From Eutypa lata (Eukaryota > Ascomycota > Sordariomycetes > Xylariales > Diatrypaceae): DNA of 64,000 nucleotides. Under the pieces are notes generated by a model that worked only from the letters and a program-made list of their open reading frames with translations, was not told where the DNA came from and did no database searches. Positions 45,361 through 57,680 of this stretch are shown in pieces. The position numbers were made by a program, and so were the translations under genes. Numbering within the stretch: the stretch's first letter is position 1; every line of letters starts with the position of its first letter. Where the stretch lies: positions 1,116,001 to 1,180,000 of the forward strand of contig JAKULF010000002.1 in assembly GCA_022661535.1 (NCBI GenBank). The letters run 5' to 3'.

Positions 45361-45386
45361 GTTCGTTCGTTCGTTCGTTCGTTCGT
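45361..45386. repeat. (GTTC)6 repeat
   Basis: Six perfect units plus a partial one. Confidence 0.9.
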
Positions 45387-45895
45387 TAAGCATACATGCC
45401 TAACCCAGGGCAAAAAGATAAGAATCCCCCCTAAACTTCCGTTGATCTTCAAAGTTGTCCGCTAACTAAGGGGCCTAGGTAGTTATACGAATACGAAATA
45501 CTCGGATAACTTAGTTAGGAGGTAGGTAGATAGCTTAACCTATTCGTACTTGATGCAACTAATAATAAATACATTATATAGCAAATGCATAACTTAACGC
45601 AACGGACGTACCTAACGGAGCGAATACGATGCCCGAAAGTCCGCCCGGTAGCATAGCATGGGTATAGATGGATGGATGGATGATGGATTGATGGATAGGG
45701 AGGCAAGCAGAGTCCACCAGACAGACATGATCCCCCCCTTTTCTGAGCTACATACTTAGGGACCTAGGTACTAATTTATTATATATAGCCTCATCAAATT
45801 GTCTCGATAAATATATATATATACATATGTATGGATAGATCTTACCATCGTTACTGGGTATAGGTAGGTGCTACTATGAAGCACACATCATGAAG

Positions 45896-45921
45896 ATATA
45901 TATATATATATATATATATAT
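45896..45921. repeat. (AT)n repeat
   Basis: Perfect AT run of about 13 units. Confidence 0.9.
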
Positions 45922-46224
45922 GCATACGTCCATCTAGGCTAGATGGGAATGCAATGTAGAAACCACCATTATAGACTACGTATATATATGTACATATGCC
46001 TCGATGATCCTTTGAGCTAGGTAGGTAGGTAGTTGCTAGGGACAGTCACGTCACATCACATCACGGAAGTCATAAAATCAAACAAATACGAGCGGACAGA
46101 TAGATACGCAAATAGTTAGGTAGGTATGTACGCCTGTATGTACTTTGTATTGCATGAAAGAAAAGAAGCCGAGTACATTTATTGCAGATAGCGTATGTCG
46201 GGCGAGGATGAGGGAGGGTGCTCC

Positions 46225-46249
46225 CATCCCATCCCATCCCATCCCATCC
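46225..46249. repeat. (CATCC)5 repeat
   Basis: Five perfect pentamers. Confidence 0.9.
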
Positions 46250-46738
46250 TAGACGGACCGACCACCCCAATGCTACTGGGCCACTATGCTATGTAGAAAG
46301 CAAGCTATATGAAGGTAGGTTAGGTAAGTAGGTAGACGGGTTATGTAAGGAGGAAGTCTTCCAAGATGATAAGCACCTAGTTAGGTATGTACTCAAGGTA
46401 TAAAGACCACAGATTGTAGCTAAGTAGTTAACCCACACTACCTTAGGTTAAGTGTCCAAACTCCTCCTCAAAACGTGGGCTGGCTTGGTTTGCTTGCTCG
46501 TTTGCCTAAATATGTGTGTAGCCAAATTGCTCCCCGATACAGTCTTGCTACGTCTTATGTCCGTAAACAGGAAGCTCTATTGGCCTATATTGCCTTGATC
46601 TCAGCCCTCAGTCCCAGTGACCTCTTGTCTATGTTATATGTACATACTACAACACACACGCGCCCCAATGCAATGTCAGACCCGTAACGCCTCGCTTGTG
46701 CCGCTTATTGTATAAAGTGATGGAGTTGGAAAAGGCCC

Positions 46739-49700
46739 TCAGTCCTCCAACCCAGATAACGCGCTGAGTTGGTTTAATATCAGTGCCCACTTTGGGCTTT
46801 TCAGCGTTTGCAGAGCCCCAAAGAGACTCTCCCGTATGGGGAGAGTAGGGAATGGGTGCGGAGAAGGATCGTTGGGGTCGCGAGCCTTCTCGCCCAACCG
46901 ACGAAGCGTAGACACACCGCAGGTGATGATGTAGAGGACGTCCGAGTCATCCCGTGGCTGCGTCCTGGGATTCGGGCCTGGTCGAGGCGCTGACTCAGCC
47001 TGGGAACAAAGCGTGCGAATGAGTCGGAAGAGGTTGTGTGCAAACCCTTCGCCCGATGAGAGCCAACAGCGCGTCACTCCAGTCTCGGGACTAGGCGCAA
47101 GCTGGGCGATTATATCGGCAGCAAGAAGCCCTTGCATTAGCATTGGCTTGCGAGCTTCAACAACCGAGGGAAGACTGGCTGGACGACTCTCCTTCGTCTG
47201 GTCAGGGATTGGAGAGATTGCCAAAGCAAAGGTACGGGTTAGAAGTTCGTAGGGCCATGATGTTGAGGCGTCAGCGGCAAATATCGCCTTGAAATGGGTT
47301 CTGTTCGGTTCGTCACGGGCAAGAAGCTTAGCTAAAGAATCGACTGCGTAAGGAAGATAAGGATGTAAAGCGGGTTCGTATGGCGAGAAGACTACTCTGC
47401 CGTTGGTCAGGGCGGGAGCAGGGGTTGGCGCAAATGATAATAAAAACTGGAGCAAGCAAAGCGCTTGTTCGCGACCGGGGAGTTCTAGGGAACCGGCAAT
47501 ATTTGACAGCAATATTACGACATCTTTCATAAAGTCTAAACAGTTACTGCTGGTCTGAAGTAGGTTTTCGTGGGTGCCTAAGGAGCGAATCACGCCACAC
47601 AGGAACTTGACCACACTTTCATCAGCAATGACAGGTTGGTTTACGTCGGCGAAGGATAGGTTACGTAGGATCGTAGTTATAGCGAGTAGTCGCTGTGCCG
47701 CGTGTTCGAGCTCGTAATCGACATCGCCAAATATCGAGACCTTCCGTACCGACAATGTGATCTCTGCCCGACAGAGTCTTGCAACATCCTCATACGAGGT
47801 AAGGTCTATCTCGTCCGAGATGGGGTCCGCTTTGTCAGCTAACAGATCGACTTGCTCCTCGGCACAATCCAGTAATGACTCTATCAGATCATCACAATGC
47901 CTCAAATCAATGGTCAAAGGTGCAAGTGCATCTGCAGCCTTCGTCACAGTAGCAAGAGTATCCAAGGCCAGGCGCACTTCTCCATGTATACCGGATTGTA
48001 TACTTTTAGTAAGGGCATGAAGATCAATAATACCCAGTTCTGTGGCATGTGGAATGTCCGGTTTGCATCTTTCCAGCTCCGTCCCCAATTTCATCAAAGA
48101 CGGGAGATCTAGCCCACCAAAAGTATGTTTATCCACTTCCCGAGAGCAGGGCACGTATTCATCCGGATCGGATGAGAAGGGTCCCGGAAAAGGGAGAGCC
48201 GCAGCAGCATTGGCTTGAGTAGCCTCACCCTGTTGATGGGGGGGTGGCTGCATCGATACGCTACCAGGCTTACCCGTAGGACCTGGGGAAGCTATGGGAA
48301 AGTCACCAGTCCCTGGGGTACTATCGATGCTTTTCGACATGCTGCTTCTCGCATGCCCCGGCCCCGGGGTCGCATGTGTTGGTGGTTGGGCCATCTGTGG
48401 GTGTTGAGGGGTCGAGAAACCATTGGCTGTTGGGTGCTGTATCCCATGTGCCATCTGCTTTACCGGCGTCTGAGTGTGATGCTGCTGCATCTGTGGAGGT
48501 TGACCAGGCTGCATAGGATGTCCAGGTTGTATCTGACCCATCCGTTGTGGTTTCCCCTGACCCGGTGGAACTGGCATGCCCTGTTGCTTCATCTGTTGAG
48601 TCATCTGTTGAGTCATCCAAGCCTCCTCAAACTTCAAAAGGCTTCGTTCATATATAGCTTTTATCTGACCAGGGGCAGTGGGTATCTGCTGAGGATTCAA
48701 CCCAAGGGTTACTGCAATCTGATGCCAGCTATTTGTGGCCGTGGCTTTCTGGTAGTATCCGAACTTGCAGACAGTTTGGAATATCTGGAGCAAGTGTAAT
48801 GGCCTACCTTCGATGATGGGATTCGGATCAAAAGGCAACTGCTTCGCGTGCATGAAGGCCACCAGGTTCTTGAGGAAGGCATCTGGATTGGTAGCTCGTG
48901 GAACCTGTGGTGGTTGATGAGGGCGCATAGCCCCAGGCGGTATTTGACCATTTTGCATCGGTACTCCTTGTTTTTGCATTATACCGCGACCTTGCTGCGC
49001 CATATTTTGAGCCTGCATTTGCGCCATCTGTATGTTTGCCATATTGCCCATATTACCCATCGCCGCCATATTACCTTGATGAAACTTCTGCTGTAAGAAT
49101 TGTTGATACATGAGGTTAGATTGATCTACACCGCCGCGGCCTTGCGCCTGCATCTGCTGCTGCATCTGTTGCATCTGATGCATCTGCTGTGGAGTGAGCA
49201 TTTGATTTGGATGCATTTGTGGCCGAGGTTGGGGTTGTTGGCCCATTTGTTGAGCAGCCATGAATTGCGGCATCTGATTCTGAGGCATTGGTCTTCCGGG
49301 CGATGGAGAAGGCGCATAGCCTGGATTGAAGTTTGGAGGATAGTTCTGCTGCTGCATCTGCTGCTGCATATATGGATTCGGTTGCGGTGTCCCGCTATGT
49401 TCTGAAGGCACTGGTGATGGTTGATGATTAAATTGCTGTGAAGCGGGTGAGAAAGGATGCGGCGACGCTGTATTTACGCGCCCCGGCACGCTACCGGGCC
49501 GGAGTTGGTTGCCAGCCATAACAGGCGACGGGGAGGCATTTGCCGACCCATTAGGTTGTAAATGAGGATAATGTTGAGGTTGGCCGGGATTCTGTTGCTG
49601 CATCGCATTCGGCTGGAAGCCCGGAAAATGCGACTGCTGAGGTGTACCGGCGCGCGACGTCGGGAGCATGTTCGGATTCTGACGAGGCGACGCGCCGATG

Positions 49701-50014
49701 CTATCCTCTCTGGGTCGGGGTCGTTTCGATGGAATAACCGAATTGGTTTGGTATACGGGGTTCGAGAAGGACGGAGAAGCATTGCGCATGGGGCCATTTT
49801 GCATAGCGGCGGCCATCTGTTGGGGATTGGCGAACTGACCGGCAGCGACAGCAGGGTTGAATTGGTTAGGATTCGTCATGAAGGCGGAGGGATCCATCAT
49901 CCCTCCACCTGGTATAGGAGCGGCAGCCATATTATTAGGATCGTTCATATGAGAGAAGCCGTTATTGCCATTATGATTCGGGACGGCAGAGGCGTCATTC
50001 ATCCAAGAGCTCAT
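46739..50014 (-). CDS. swi1: SWI/SNF chromatin-remodelling subunit Swi1 (ARID domain)
   Basis: Single uninterrupted frame of 1091 aa. Residues 1-370 are rich in Gln, Asn, Met and Pro, with many QQM and NPNQ runs. An ARID DNA-binding domain follows at about 378-470: FLKNLVAFMHAKQLPFDPNP; GRPLHLLQIFQTVCKFGYYQ; SWHQIAVTLGL; and IYERSLLKFEEAW. A second Q/P-rich linker leads to a C-terminal helical region (about 660-1091) like that of fungal Swi1/Sol1 proteins. The subunit targets the nucleosome-remodelling SWI/SNF complex to promoters. The Q/N-rich N-terminus resembles the prion-forming domain of yeast Swi1, a family comparison only. The ATG at 50014 begins MSSWMNDASAVPNHN. The upstream region is very long and may contain leader introns. 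Confidence 0.88.
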   Translation of the reverse strand: MSSWMNDASAVPNHNGNNGFSHMNDPNNMAAAPIPGGGMMDPSAFMTNPNQFNPAVAAGQFANPQQMAAAMQNGPMRNASPSFSNPVYQTNSVIPSKRPRPREDSIGASPRQNPNMLPTSRAGTPQQSHFPGFQPNAMQQQNPGQPQHYPHLQPNGSANASPSPVMAGNQLRPGSVPGRVNTASPHPFSPASQQFNHQPSPVPSEHSGTPQPNPYMQQQMQQQNYPPNFNPGYAPSPSPGRPMPQNQMPQFMAAQQMGQQPQPRPQMHPNQMLTPQQMHQMQQMQQQMQAQGRGGVDQSNLMYQQFLQQKFHQGNMAAMGNMGNMANIQMAQMQAQNMAQQGRGIMQKQGVPMQNGQIPPGAMRPHQPPQVPRATNPDAFLKNLVAFMHAKQLPFDPNPIIEGRPLHLLQIFQTVCKFGYYQKATATNSWHQIAVTLGLNPQQIPTAPGQIKAIYERSLLKFEEAWMTQQMTQQMKQQGMPVPPGQGKPQRMGQIQPGHPMQPGQPPQMQQHHTQTPVKQMAHGIQHPTANGFSTPQHPQMAQPPTHATPGPGHARSSMSKSIDSTPGTGDFPIASPGPTGKPGSVSMQPPPHQQGEATQANAAAALPFPGPFSSDPDEYVPCSREVDKHTFGGLDLPSLMKLGTELERCKPDIPHATELGIIDLHALTKSIQSGIHGEVRLALDTLATVTKAADALAPLTIDLRHCDDLIESLLDCAEEQVDLLADKADPISDEIDLTSYEDVARLCRAEITLSVRKVSIFGDVDYELEHAAQRLLAITTILRNLSFADVNQPVIADESVVKFLCGVIRSLGTHENLLQTSSNCLDFMKDVVILLSNIAGSLELPGREQALCLLQFLLSFAPTPAPALTNGRVVFSPYEPALHPYLPYAVDSLAKLLARDEPNRTHFKAIFAADASTSWPYELLTRTFALAISPIPDQTKESRPASLPSVVEARKPMLMQGLLAADIIAQLAPSPETGVTRCWLSSGEGFAHNLFRLIRTLCSQAESAPRPGPNPRTQPRDDSDVLYIITCGVSTLRRLGEKARDPNDPSPHPFPTLPIRESLFGALQTLKSPKWALILNQLSALSGLED

Positions 50015-53000
50015 GACTGATGGGATTCACAGGTGGGAACCCATCAGACTTGAACTAAGAGAATTATTAGTTAGACGACGTCAGCAGTAGCAAACAATAT
50101 CAATCAATCAATGAATGACGATAGGTCCATTGAGATGAACCAGGGTAAAATGGAGATGATCAATGTCACGGCCGAATGCTGTCGCGATGGGAAAGGAACA
50201 AGTCGCGTCGCGGTCTAAGATTATGATATGGTTATGGTATGGTATGGATAGTATGGGTTATGGGGGTAGTAAGTGACCAGACCACAGATGGATGCGATCG
50301 GGGGGGAGAGAGAAAAAAAAAAAGAGAGAATAAAGTGTTAGTTAGTGCTAGGTGCTAAGTGCTAGGCGCTAGGTTTCGGTGGTTGGTTGCGTTGAGTGAA
50401 CGGGGATTTACTGCTAAGCTCTTCTAAATCAGCTCGATTTTAGGACTCAGATCAGCTAAAAGGGAACCACCAGGCCAGCAAGGTTAGCTGGTTAGGTGGC
50501 TCCAAAGTACAGTAGTAGCAGCTAAGCTTGGTGGTCATAGGCGGGGGTATGGGGTGAAATAGTGGAACCAGGCTCTGCTTCATGTAGGTACTGTATGTTG
50601 TATGTTGTATGTAGCCCTCTTCACTCTGCATCTCACCAGCTCGCTCACTCACTCACTCGCTCACTTATTCCCACTGGTTTCCTCTCTACCTTTTCTCACT
50701 CACTCATTATATCAACTTATGCGCTCACTATTTCACTCATTTCCCTTTTTTGAATTTCTTTCTCTTTCCCTGTTAATGCCGTAATCATGGCTGAGTGTGA
50801 CTGTTGCGCAAGTTGTGTATGGAAAGAGTGAGAGAGTGTAAGGACGAGACTGAGACCTAGGGAGCTGAAGCAAAGTAAAGTAGAACCAGATGAGAGTGTG
50901 TTATGTGAGATGAGAGTAAGGACTATAGAGAGCACTGAAAAGAAACACCAGAAAACAAATGGTTAACTACCTTTAGCAGAGAGACTCTATGATGGACAGT
51001 CATCAATGCTTGTTATGTGAGTTGAGATACAGCTATTTCGACCAATGCTCATCCCGCCAGACAATTTTATCCAGCGAGTGGATAGACGAATAGATAGAGT
51101 ATGGTGGGTGGGTTAAAGGAAGTGTATCTTAGGAGGTATGGATAGTAACGAGACTGTGCAAAGCTACCTAGTTGAATGCAATAGATAACCGAGAGGAATC
51201 AGGCGTCCGTCAAGTTACAAGACGGGGCGCGCCGGCTTTCGGATGATGGAGAAAAAAAAACCAACGGGAGTGTCACAAGACAGATCCTCTTCCATTCGAG
51301 ATCCATCCAGGATACATCGGGCGGCCCGGGGGTTGACAGATGGGGTGGCAAGACGCCGGGCGGAAGACGGAAGGGAGAAGGATGGATGGAAAACAGGTCT
51401 TACCTAAAGCGCGATCTTCGGGAGTGTGTTTGCCCTTCAATGTCGTTTGTCTTGGTTTCTCCTGGGTTTGGCGGTGGTGTATGTAATGTACGTACGTACG
51501 TGGGCGGATGTGAATGTGTGTGTGGTGCGTGTGTGCTGTGCGCGCGTGCGTAAAATGCGGTCGGGTAAGAGCAACAAGTTTGTATGTATGGGTGGGTTGG
51601 AGTGAGCGGTCTAGGATTGGGAAACACGCCAGCAGCAGCAAGAGCAGCAGGAAGCAACAGTACTGTAGAGTAGGTAGCAAGCAACAACGACAGGCTTCGC
51701 TTGGACTCTCTGTGCGTGTGCGTGTGTGTGCGTGTCTTTCTCCCTCCCTCTTTTCTGTCTATCCAGTTTCTATCTTTATTTCCGCGTGTCTGGACCAGCA
51801 GCTTCCTGGCTGATGACTGGCTGACGAGGTGCTAGGGAAGTGGAGGACAATTGATGAGACGAGCGACACCGACCGAAGAGAGCAGCTGGATAAGAGATTT
51901 TTTGGTTTCAAGAATACGACAACGAATGAGAGGGGACCTGCATAAATGAAATCTATGCCTAATTTGGCTTAGATACGGAGTGATGAGAAATCCAATGTTG
52001 CGCAAAACCGAAATTTGGCCAGAAGGAAACTCCACCAGTCAAGACTGACAGGGATTGAAGGGGGTGAGATTGTGGATATATGAAATTGTTACTCCGGATG
52101 TAACGAAGAAGTAACTTATGCAGATAGAAAATAGAATAATTGACCTACTGGAGACTTTGAAGTGCAACCCGGTGTATTGCCAGGATATCCAATCATCTTG
52201 ATTGAAACGTGGCGTGACGGATACGTTCAAATTTCGAGCAGGTTTTCTTTTGAGCACTTGCCAGCTGCCAGCTTGAACTAGGTAAATCAAACTAAACTCA
52301 CCTTGACCGTATTTATAATCCTGCGTGCATAAAATACAGCAAACACAGGGAGGGAATCCCATAGGATAGAAGTTTACGAGAAATATAACAGAAAACAAAT
52401 GAACAAAATTGAACTTCTTGAATCAGTTCCTTCAAATCGCCCCTTTACCTAGTACTTTGAGCAGTAAGAGATGCCTAGTTCGTACGGGATAAACCCAGTC
52501 TCATACTAGAGGCAAATGATAGTGTAGCTCGATGAAGGTAGATAAGGGGCATCGAAATAGCGTAAAACCTCAAAAGCAAATTTCTCAATGTTGCCCTGCT
52601 AGTAGTCAATGTCCTGAAGAAGTGTCGAAGCGCTATAGAAGCGCGATAAGAGCTCGAATATCGAGATTGGCCTATTGGAGCCAGATACGGACGGGTACAG
52701 GTACCAGTAGATTATCCAGGTGTCCTCCGAGAGGGTTGGAGGCCGTAAGTCTCTCACACTCATCTCATTTCAGTCGACTGAGTCGCACCATCTCGATTAG
52801 TCCTGGTCCTGGTGTCCAGTGGTAGCGGCGTCGTCTACTAAGTACCAGATCCGTAGTATTAGAGCTCAGAAATACAGGAATCAATCCAAAACTCGTCGGT
52901 GTCACATCGCACCACTAATGCGACGGTTTTGGCGTCCTGCAAGGCACAACCGGTAGCTAACAAGCGACACATGGACAGTGGTTTAAATAGTAACGATGGT

Positions 53001-56000
53001 CCTGGTGGTATGGAGTAGCCAAAAATAAATTAGATGTTCAAAGTCGGCCACGCCCTTCAGCCGAATAAGTTAATCGATCCTGAATAGATGAATCCAGCCA
53101 CGTCGCAGTCATGAAGGCAACTCCAGTCATGAAGGCAACTCCAGTCAAGAAGGTGGACGCCTGCTTAGGTTAGTTGATATCCACGGAGCTTGCGAGCGTC
53201 ATTTTAGGCGTTTGGCCATTAGGCAAATCCCCTTTTACTCTGTGGAGTTGTCGGAACGTCTGCCAATCCAGCAAATAGCAGCAATTCGACACAACCACGA
53301 CGCAATACACTGTTCCTCCCAAAAAAATGCGTCTTGTTTGGTACGGGTGCAGTCGTAATAGCTTGCTTGTTCAAACAGCAGGGCTGAAGAACATGCTGAC
53401 ACCCATAAATTGCCATCGACGTTGCTGTTGTTGCTGCTACTGCTGCCGCTTGCTGCCGTTACAACAGCAGATGATGATCCACACCGGGTCATTGGTGTTG
53501 TGGCCAATCAAAGCCCGCCCGAGCCCAACGACTGCAACTATTCGAGGAGACGCCGCTGCGGCCATTCCCTCCATTTACCAGCTTTGCCGACCGAAAAATA
53601 ACGGGTATATGCCAAGCCCAAGGCGCATTTGCATTGCTCGCCCCATTCAAATGGGATCGACATATAGGACTCGTCATTCGGTAAACAATGTCGAGTTCTG
53701 TGTTTTTTGCCTGATGTTTGATGCCTGCCTGCCTGTCAACCCTCTTTTTTTCTGTCTCCCTCTTCGTTCCTTTTTCCGCCCGCGCCATCTCGTATGACTG
53801 TATGGCTAGGTAGCTGGCTGGCTGGCTACCTGGTTAGGAAAACCGTGCAGCCACAAATGCAGTGCACAACTGCCTTTCGGGCAATTATGTGCGACAAAAA
53901 GTAAATCAGGAATGACGCAAGTGGAGCCCCGTACATGTCGTTGGGCCATGCAGCGGCCGGATTCAGGGATTTCCCTTTTGTTGTGTCACTTGACTGATGA
54001 ACCGAGAAAGAGGAGTACATCCATGCCGATGTGTGAGACTCGTACTGTAGATAGTGAGTGACCTAACCGTAAGTGCCCAATTCAAGTACTGCTCAAAATA
54101 ACTCTAAATAGCGAGTAGGTCCAGATCCAAGTGAAGTGAAGTGAAGTGTCCCATAGTATTGACCACAGGTTTATCTCAAAAGAGGCCATGGATGTGCTGA
54201 ACCGGGCTGCTGCCGCCGCTGCTGTTTCGTTCTGTGTTGTGCTGCGCTGCGCTGTGATTCCGAATCTCTCCATTTCCATCCCACCCGGTCCCATTCGTCA
54301 ATAAAGAAACGGGATCAATAAATGAATTCGACCAGGCACATTCCGCATTCCGTGCAGCTGAGCTAAGGAGCGCTTGTGCCATTTTTGAGTGGGTTGGTGG
54401 GTAGGGTCCCAGGTCCTTGTTACGTACTGTAGGCAGTCTTGGTACCGGCCACTGGGCGGGCCCTGACCAGCAGTGAAAAAAAGAGCCCCCCCTGTCAAAA
54501 ATGCCGTTCTGCGCAACACTGGTGCTGCTCAGGTGGCCCCCAGGCTATGCCATCATGTCTCGTCAACCATTCTCCCGTCTGAAAAATCAGGTCAGATTGT
54601 GAACTCGGGTTGATTCATTTGCATCTTTTGTATCATTTGCAGTGTTTCGCTCATAGTTTTTGTCGCTCAACTCAGTTGCTTGTCGGATGAGGGTTTTCGA
54701 GGTACATCCCCCACTAGTAATGGATTAAGTACCGTTTTGGGGAGTAAAATGGTGGGCTGCATTTCCATGTAAGTGGGAAAACGGAGGACTCGATACTGTA
54801 GAAGCAGCAGCGAACACAACTCGAGGGGGAAGAACAAAACCGAGATAAAAAGGAAGAAAAACAGAGTTAGGTGTGGGAGAGGGAAGAATTCAATAGTGAA
54901 GAATAAAAGAGAAAGAGAGAGAGGAAGAGTCGGTCACAAGGGAAACGGGGGAAGAAGGGGTGGCAGTTGGGCCATTATTAAACATAGAATGAAGTCAAGT
55001 GAAAAAGGTACCAAGTACATGTGTTAAACTACAGGTACACTAAAACTGAAGCTCTGGTAACAAGAAACGGGCGAGTGAAGCCACAGAAACGGAAACGAGG
55101 GTGGGAATGGGGAGGGGGAACTGGGGGGAGGAGAATTAAAAGGTAAGGTAACTCAAAACTATCCACTCATCTTGCAGCTCCCGTCCAGTCACCTCACCCA
55201 ATGAATGACGATGATCTGGGACAACCTCCGTTTAATCCAGGATCCTCACATTCGTCCTAGTACATTGCATGCCTACATGTACTTGACCTGCTTAGGTAGC
55301 TAATTGTATGGGATGTAGGCGAGATACTGAGGAGGGATGGGCATGTGTCGTGTGTGTTAGGTCAAGTACGCATGTTAAATTCTCTGCTTGATTTCAACAT
55401 CGATCAGAGTTCGGAAGATCAGTGCGGTCTGTAAATTATGTGCCCAGTACTAGCGGCACCTAGGTTGGGCGTGGTGTCTAAGATAGCTAACTACCTACAT
55501 GAAGAAATGGTGGTAACTTAGAATTATTAGGCGATGTAAAGAAGGTTCAAAGATGCGAAGTAATTAACAGGTTCTTGTGTGTAACTGGTAGGCCATGTAG
55601 GTATGTGTATGAGCAAGAAGGAATGGGCAAAGAATAGCCGGATTCGTCATATGGAAGCTTCGTGTTTCAAGCCAAGATAAGCTTCCATGGTCTCATGAGG
55701 ATAGCGAGAGAAACATTGAAAGCCTTCCGAATGTTCCCGTCCATTTTGTTAGCTATCCTTTTTTTAGTGAAATGGCGTGAATTGGAGAGAAAGCGAACGA
55801 GTAAAAAATGCCTGGAAAGGCCGGGTCTGCCTATACGACATGTGTGCGTATGTGTATGTGTGTTGAGTCATGGATACTTTTTGGTCTTGAGATTGTGAAC
55901 ATCGTGGGACCCGGGATGAATAAGTTACAAATAAGCTAATGAGGTTGAAATGCATGTAATAAGAACAATGTGTCGTCGACCGGGAATGCCGGGCTACTAG

Positions 56001-57680
56001 AGAATTTAGTTATGATGCAGCCACTTTGCAAGGTTTAACAATAGTAAGAGGAATTTGAGTTTTTGATTTGACTTGTTTCTTCCCATACTAGAGTACATAC
56101 TACACGAAGAGATTTTCATGTTTCATAAGGTAACAACTTGGCTTCAAAAGAGATTGTAAGCTCAATACCGTACATACATCCATCTACTTGCTTGCCTACA
56201 TAAAATGCATCCCCATCCGACTTTACGGTGATCTACTTCATACATACACACATTATGAGAGATATCACACATGAGAGGTTAGGTCAGCCCGGCGAGGACC
56301 CACCTTCTACTTATGTATGTAGCATCTCCCTTGCTAGGCCGATCAAAGCGTATTGATGCGATAGGGATTCAAGGGTATTATATGTCAGTGGTGTATGGCC
56401 TGATATAGTTACATATTATCATCTATCGTGTATATTGGGATCCAATGCCGCGATATTGTGCAACACATTACTGGCTTCTGTTTTAAAATGAGGTTAAGAA
56501 GTCGATTGCTATACTAATTAGGTAGGTATTTAGGGGTCAGGACCAAGTCATTCCTCACAACGAAAAAAGAACTTCCTAATGCATAGGTAGATACTTCGTA
56601 GATGTTCACGAAACTTGCGGCCCAATCTCACACATAGTCTGGATACACAAGCAGCTCTTGCCAAGCGTAATGTGGCCATATATGCCTATCATTTCAAACG
56701 CCATTTTGATACTCATACTTCGTAATAAGCTGACTTTCTTGCTTCTTCTTCTTCTTGTCTTCTACCGACGTGTATCTCTGCCGAAGAAATTATACGGCTT
56801 GCTGATATGCTAGCTAACATCTGCCGCCGTGCAATTTCAATGCCCTGGGCTAAATACTTACGTAGGTAAGTAATTGTATGGCTAAGGAGTTGTCTCGAAG
56901 TGGGCGAAGAAAAGCACAATGTAAACTCAATGCTACCTATCGACTTACATGTCAGTAGATACCCGTATGTAGGAAGCCTGTCTCCTTTTACCTACGTGCA
57001 TTCATACACACCTCACGGCACATTCATGCATACGTATGTATGTACTCGGGGTATGCCCAATGTGCGATGAGAGATGTGAGGGGCCGGAATGGCACGCCAA
57101 ATCTTGTGCGGGACGAATCCCATTATCCCTGCCGGCGGTGATGCACCCCTGGTCGTTGTTCCTCGTGGCTTGTGTGGAGAAAACTGATGGATGGTGTGTG
57201 GCTTTCTACTACTGTACTATCTCTCTGCCCCCTCCGTGCTTGGTATAGATGAGGAATACTATACCATAACTACTTAACGCATCTGGGTATATTGAGGATC
57301 TATGTATCCTTGAATTCCGCTGGAAGATATAGAAAAATGTAGATAGCGAGATGAATACGTCAATTTCAGCTCTTGGATATGCAATTGTCACGCTAAAACG
57401 CGTCGGCTACTTCGTAGATACCTAGGTAGTTAACTATACTTGACCCGATAGTTCGGTTGTAGAACCAGAAAAGGGACCCACCACCCCGGCTCCGTGCCCC
57501 ATTTCTCATTCAATTCGGCCACGGACCACTCCCCGCGCTGCGCTTGGATAAATCAATCACGTAAGTAGGTACCTACTCACTCATCTTCACACCTACGTAC
57601 CTAGTTACACGCGTATCCAATAATTTACAACCGACCCACGTACGTGCGTGGGCTTCAGCTAAAAAGAAGACTTTCTCATC
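50015..57680. other. 7.7-kb gene-empty region upstream of swi1
   Basis: No protein-coding or RNA gene could be supported. Near swi1 (50,015-51,900) the sequence is rich in purine/pyrimidine runs and GTGTG/CACTCA tracts, as in a long leader or promoter. ORFs such as 53327-53797 are biased by CTG/TGC runs and look random. An 18-bp tandem duplication lies at 53107-53152. TACATA/TAGGTA words are frequent at 55,250-57,000. The last 120 bases are the promoter of the EVE gene. A non-coding RNA or intron-containing swi1 leader cannot be excluded. Confidence 0.5.
53107..53152. repeat. 18-bp tandem repeat, 2.5 copies
   Basis: Two perfect copies of AGTCATGAAGGCAACTCC, then a diverging third (AGTCAAGAAGG). 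Confidence 0.85.

Larger units (their letters stand above)
44437..46738. other. Microsatellite-rich intergenic region
   Basis: No gene recognised in 2.3 kb. It has an unusual density of simple repeats: (TACC)n at about 44493-44528, (CATT)4 near 45097-45112, (GTTC)6 at 45361-45386, (AT)n at 45896-45921 and (CATCC)5 at 46225-46249. It separates the membrane-protein gene from the 3' end of swi1. Confidence 0.6.

Noticed and set aside
53327..53797. 156-aa plus-strand ORF
   Set aside because: Cys runs from CTG/TGC repeats, no homology recognised, no gene-like codon use, and overlapping ORFs on the other strand.
54773..55027. Lys/Arg-rich ORF
   Set aside because: It comes from a purine-rich AGAGA/GAAAA stretch; the translation is low complexity without domains.
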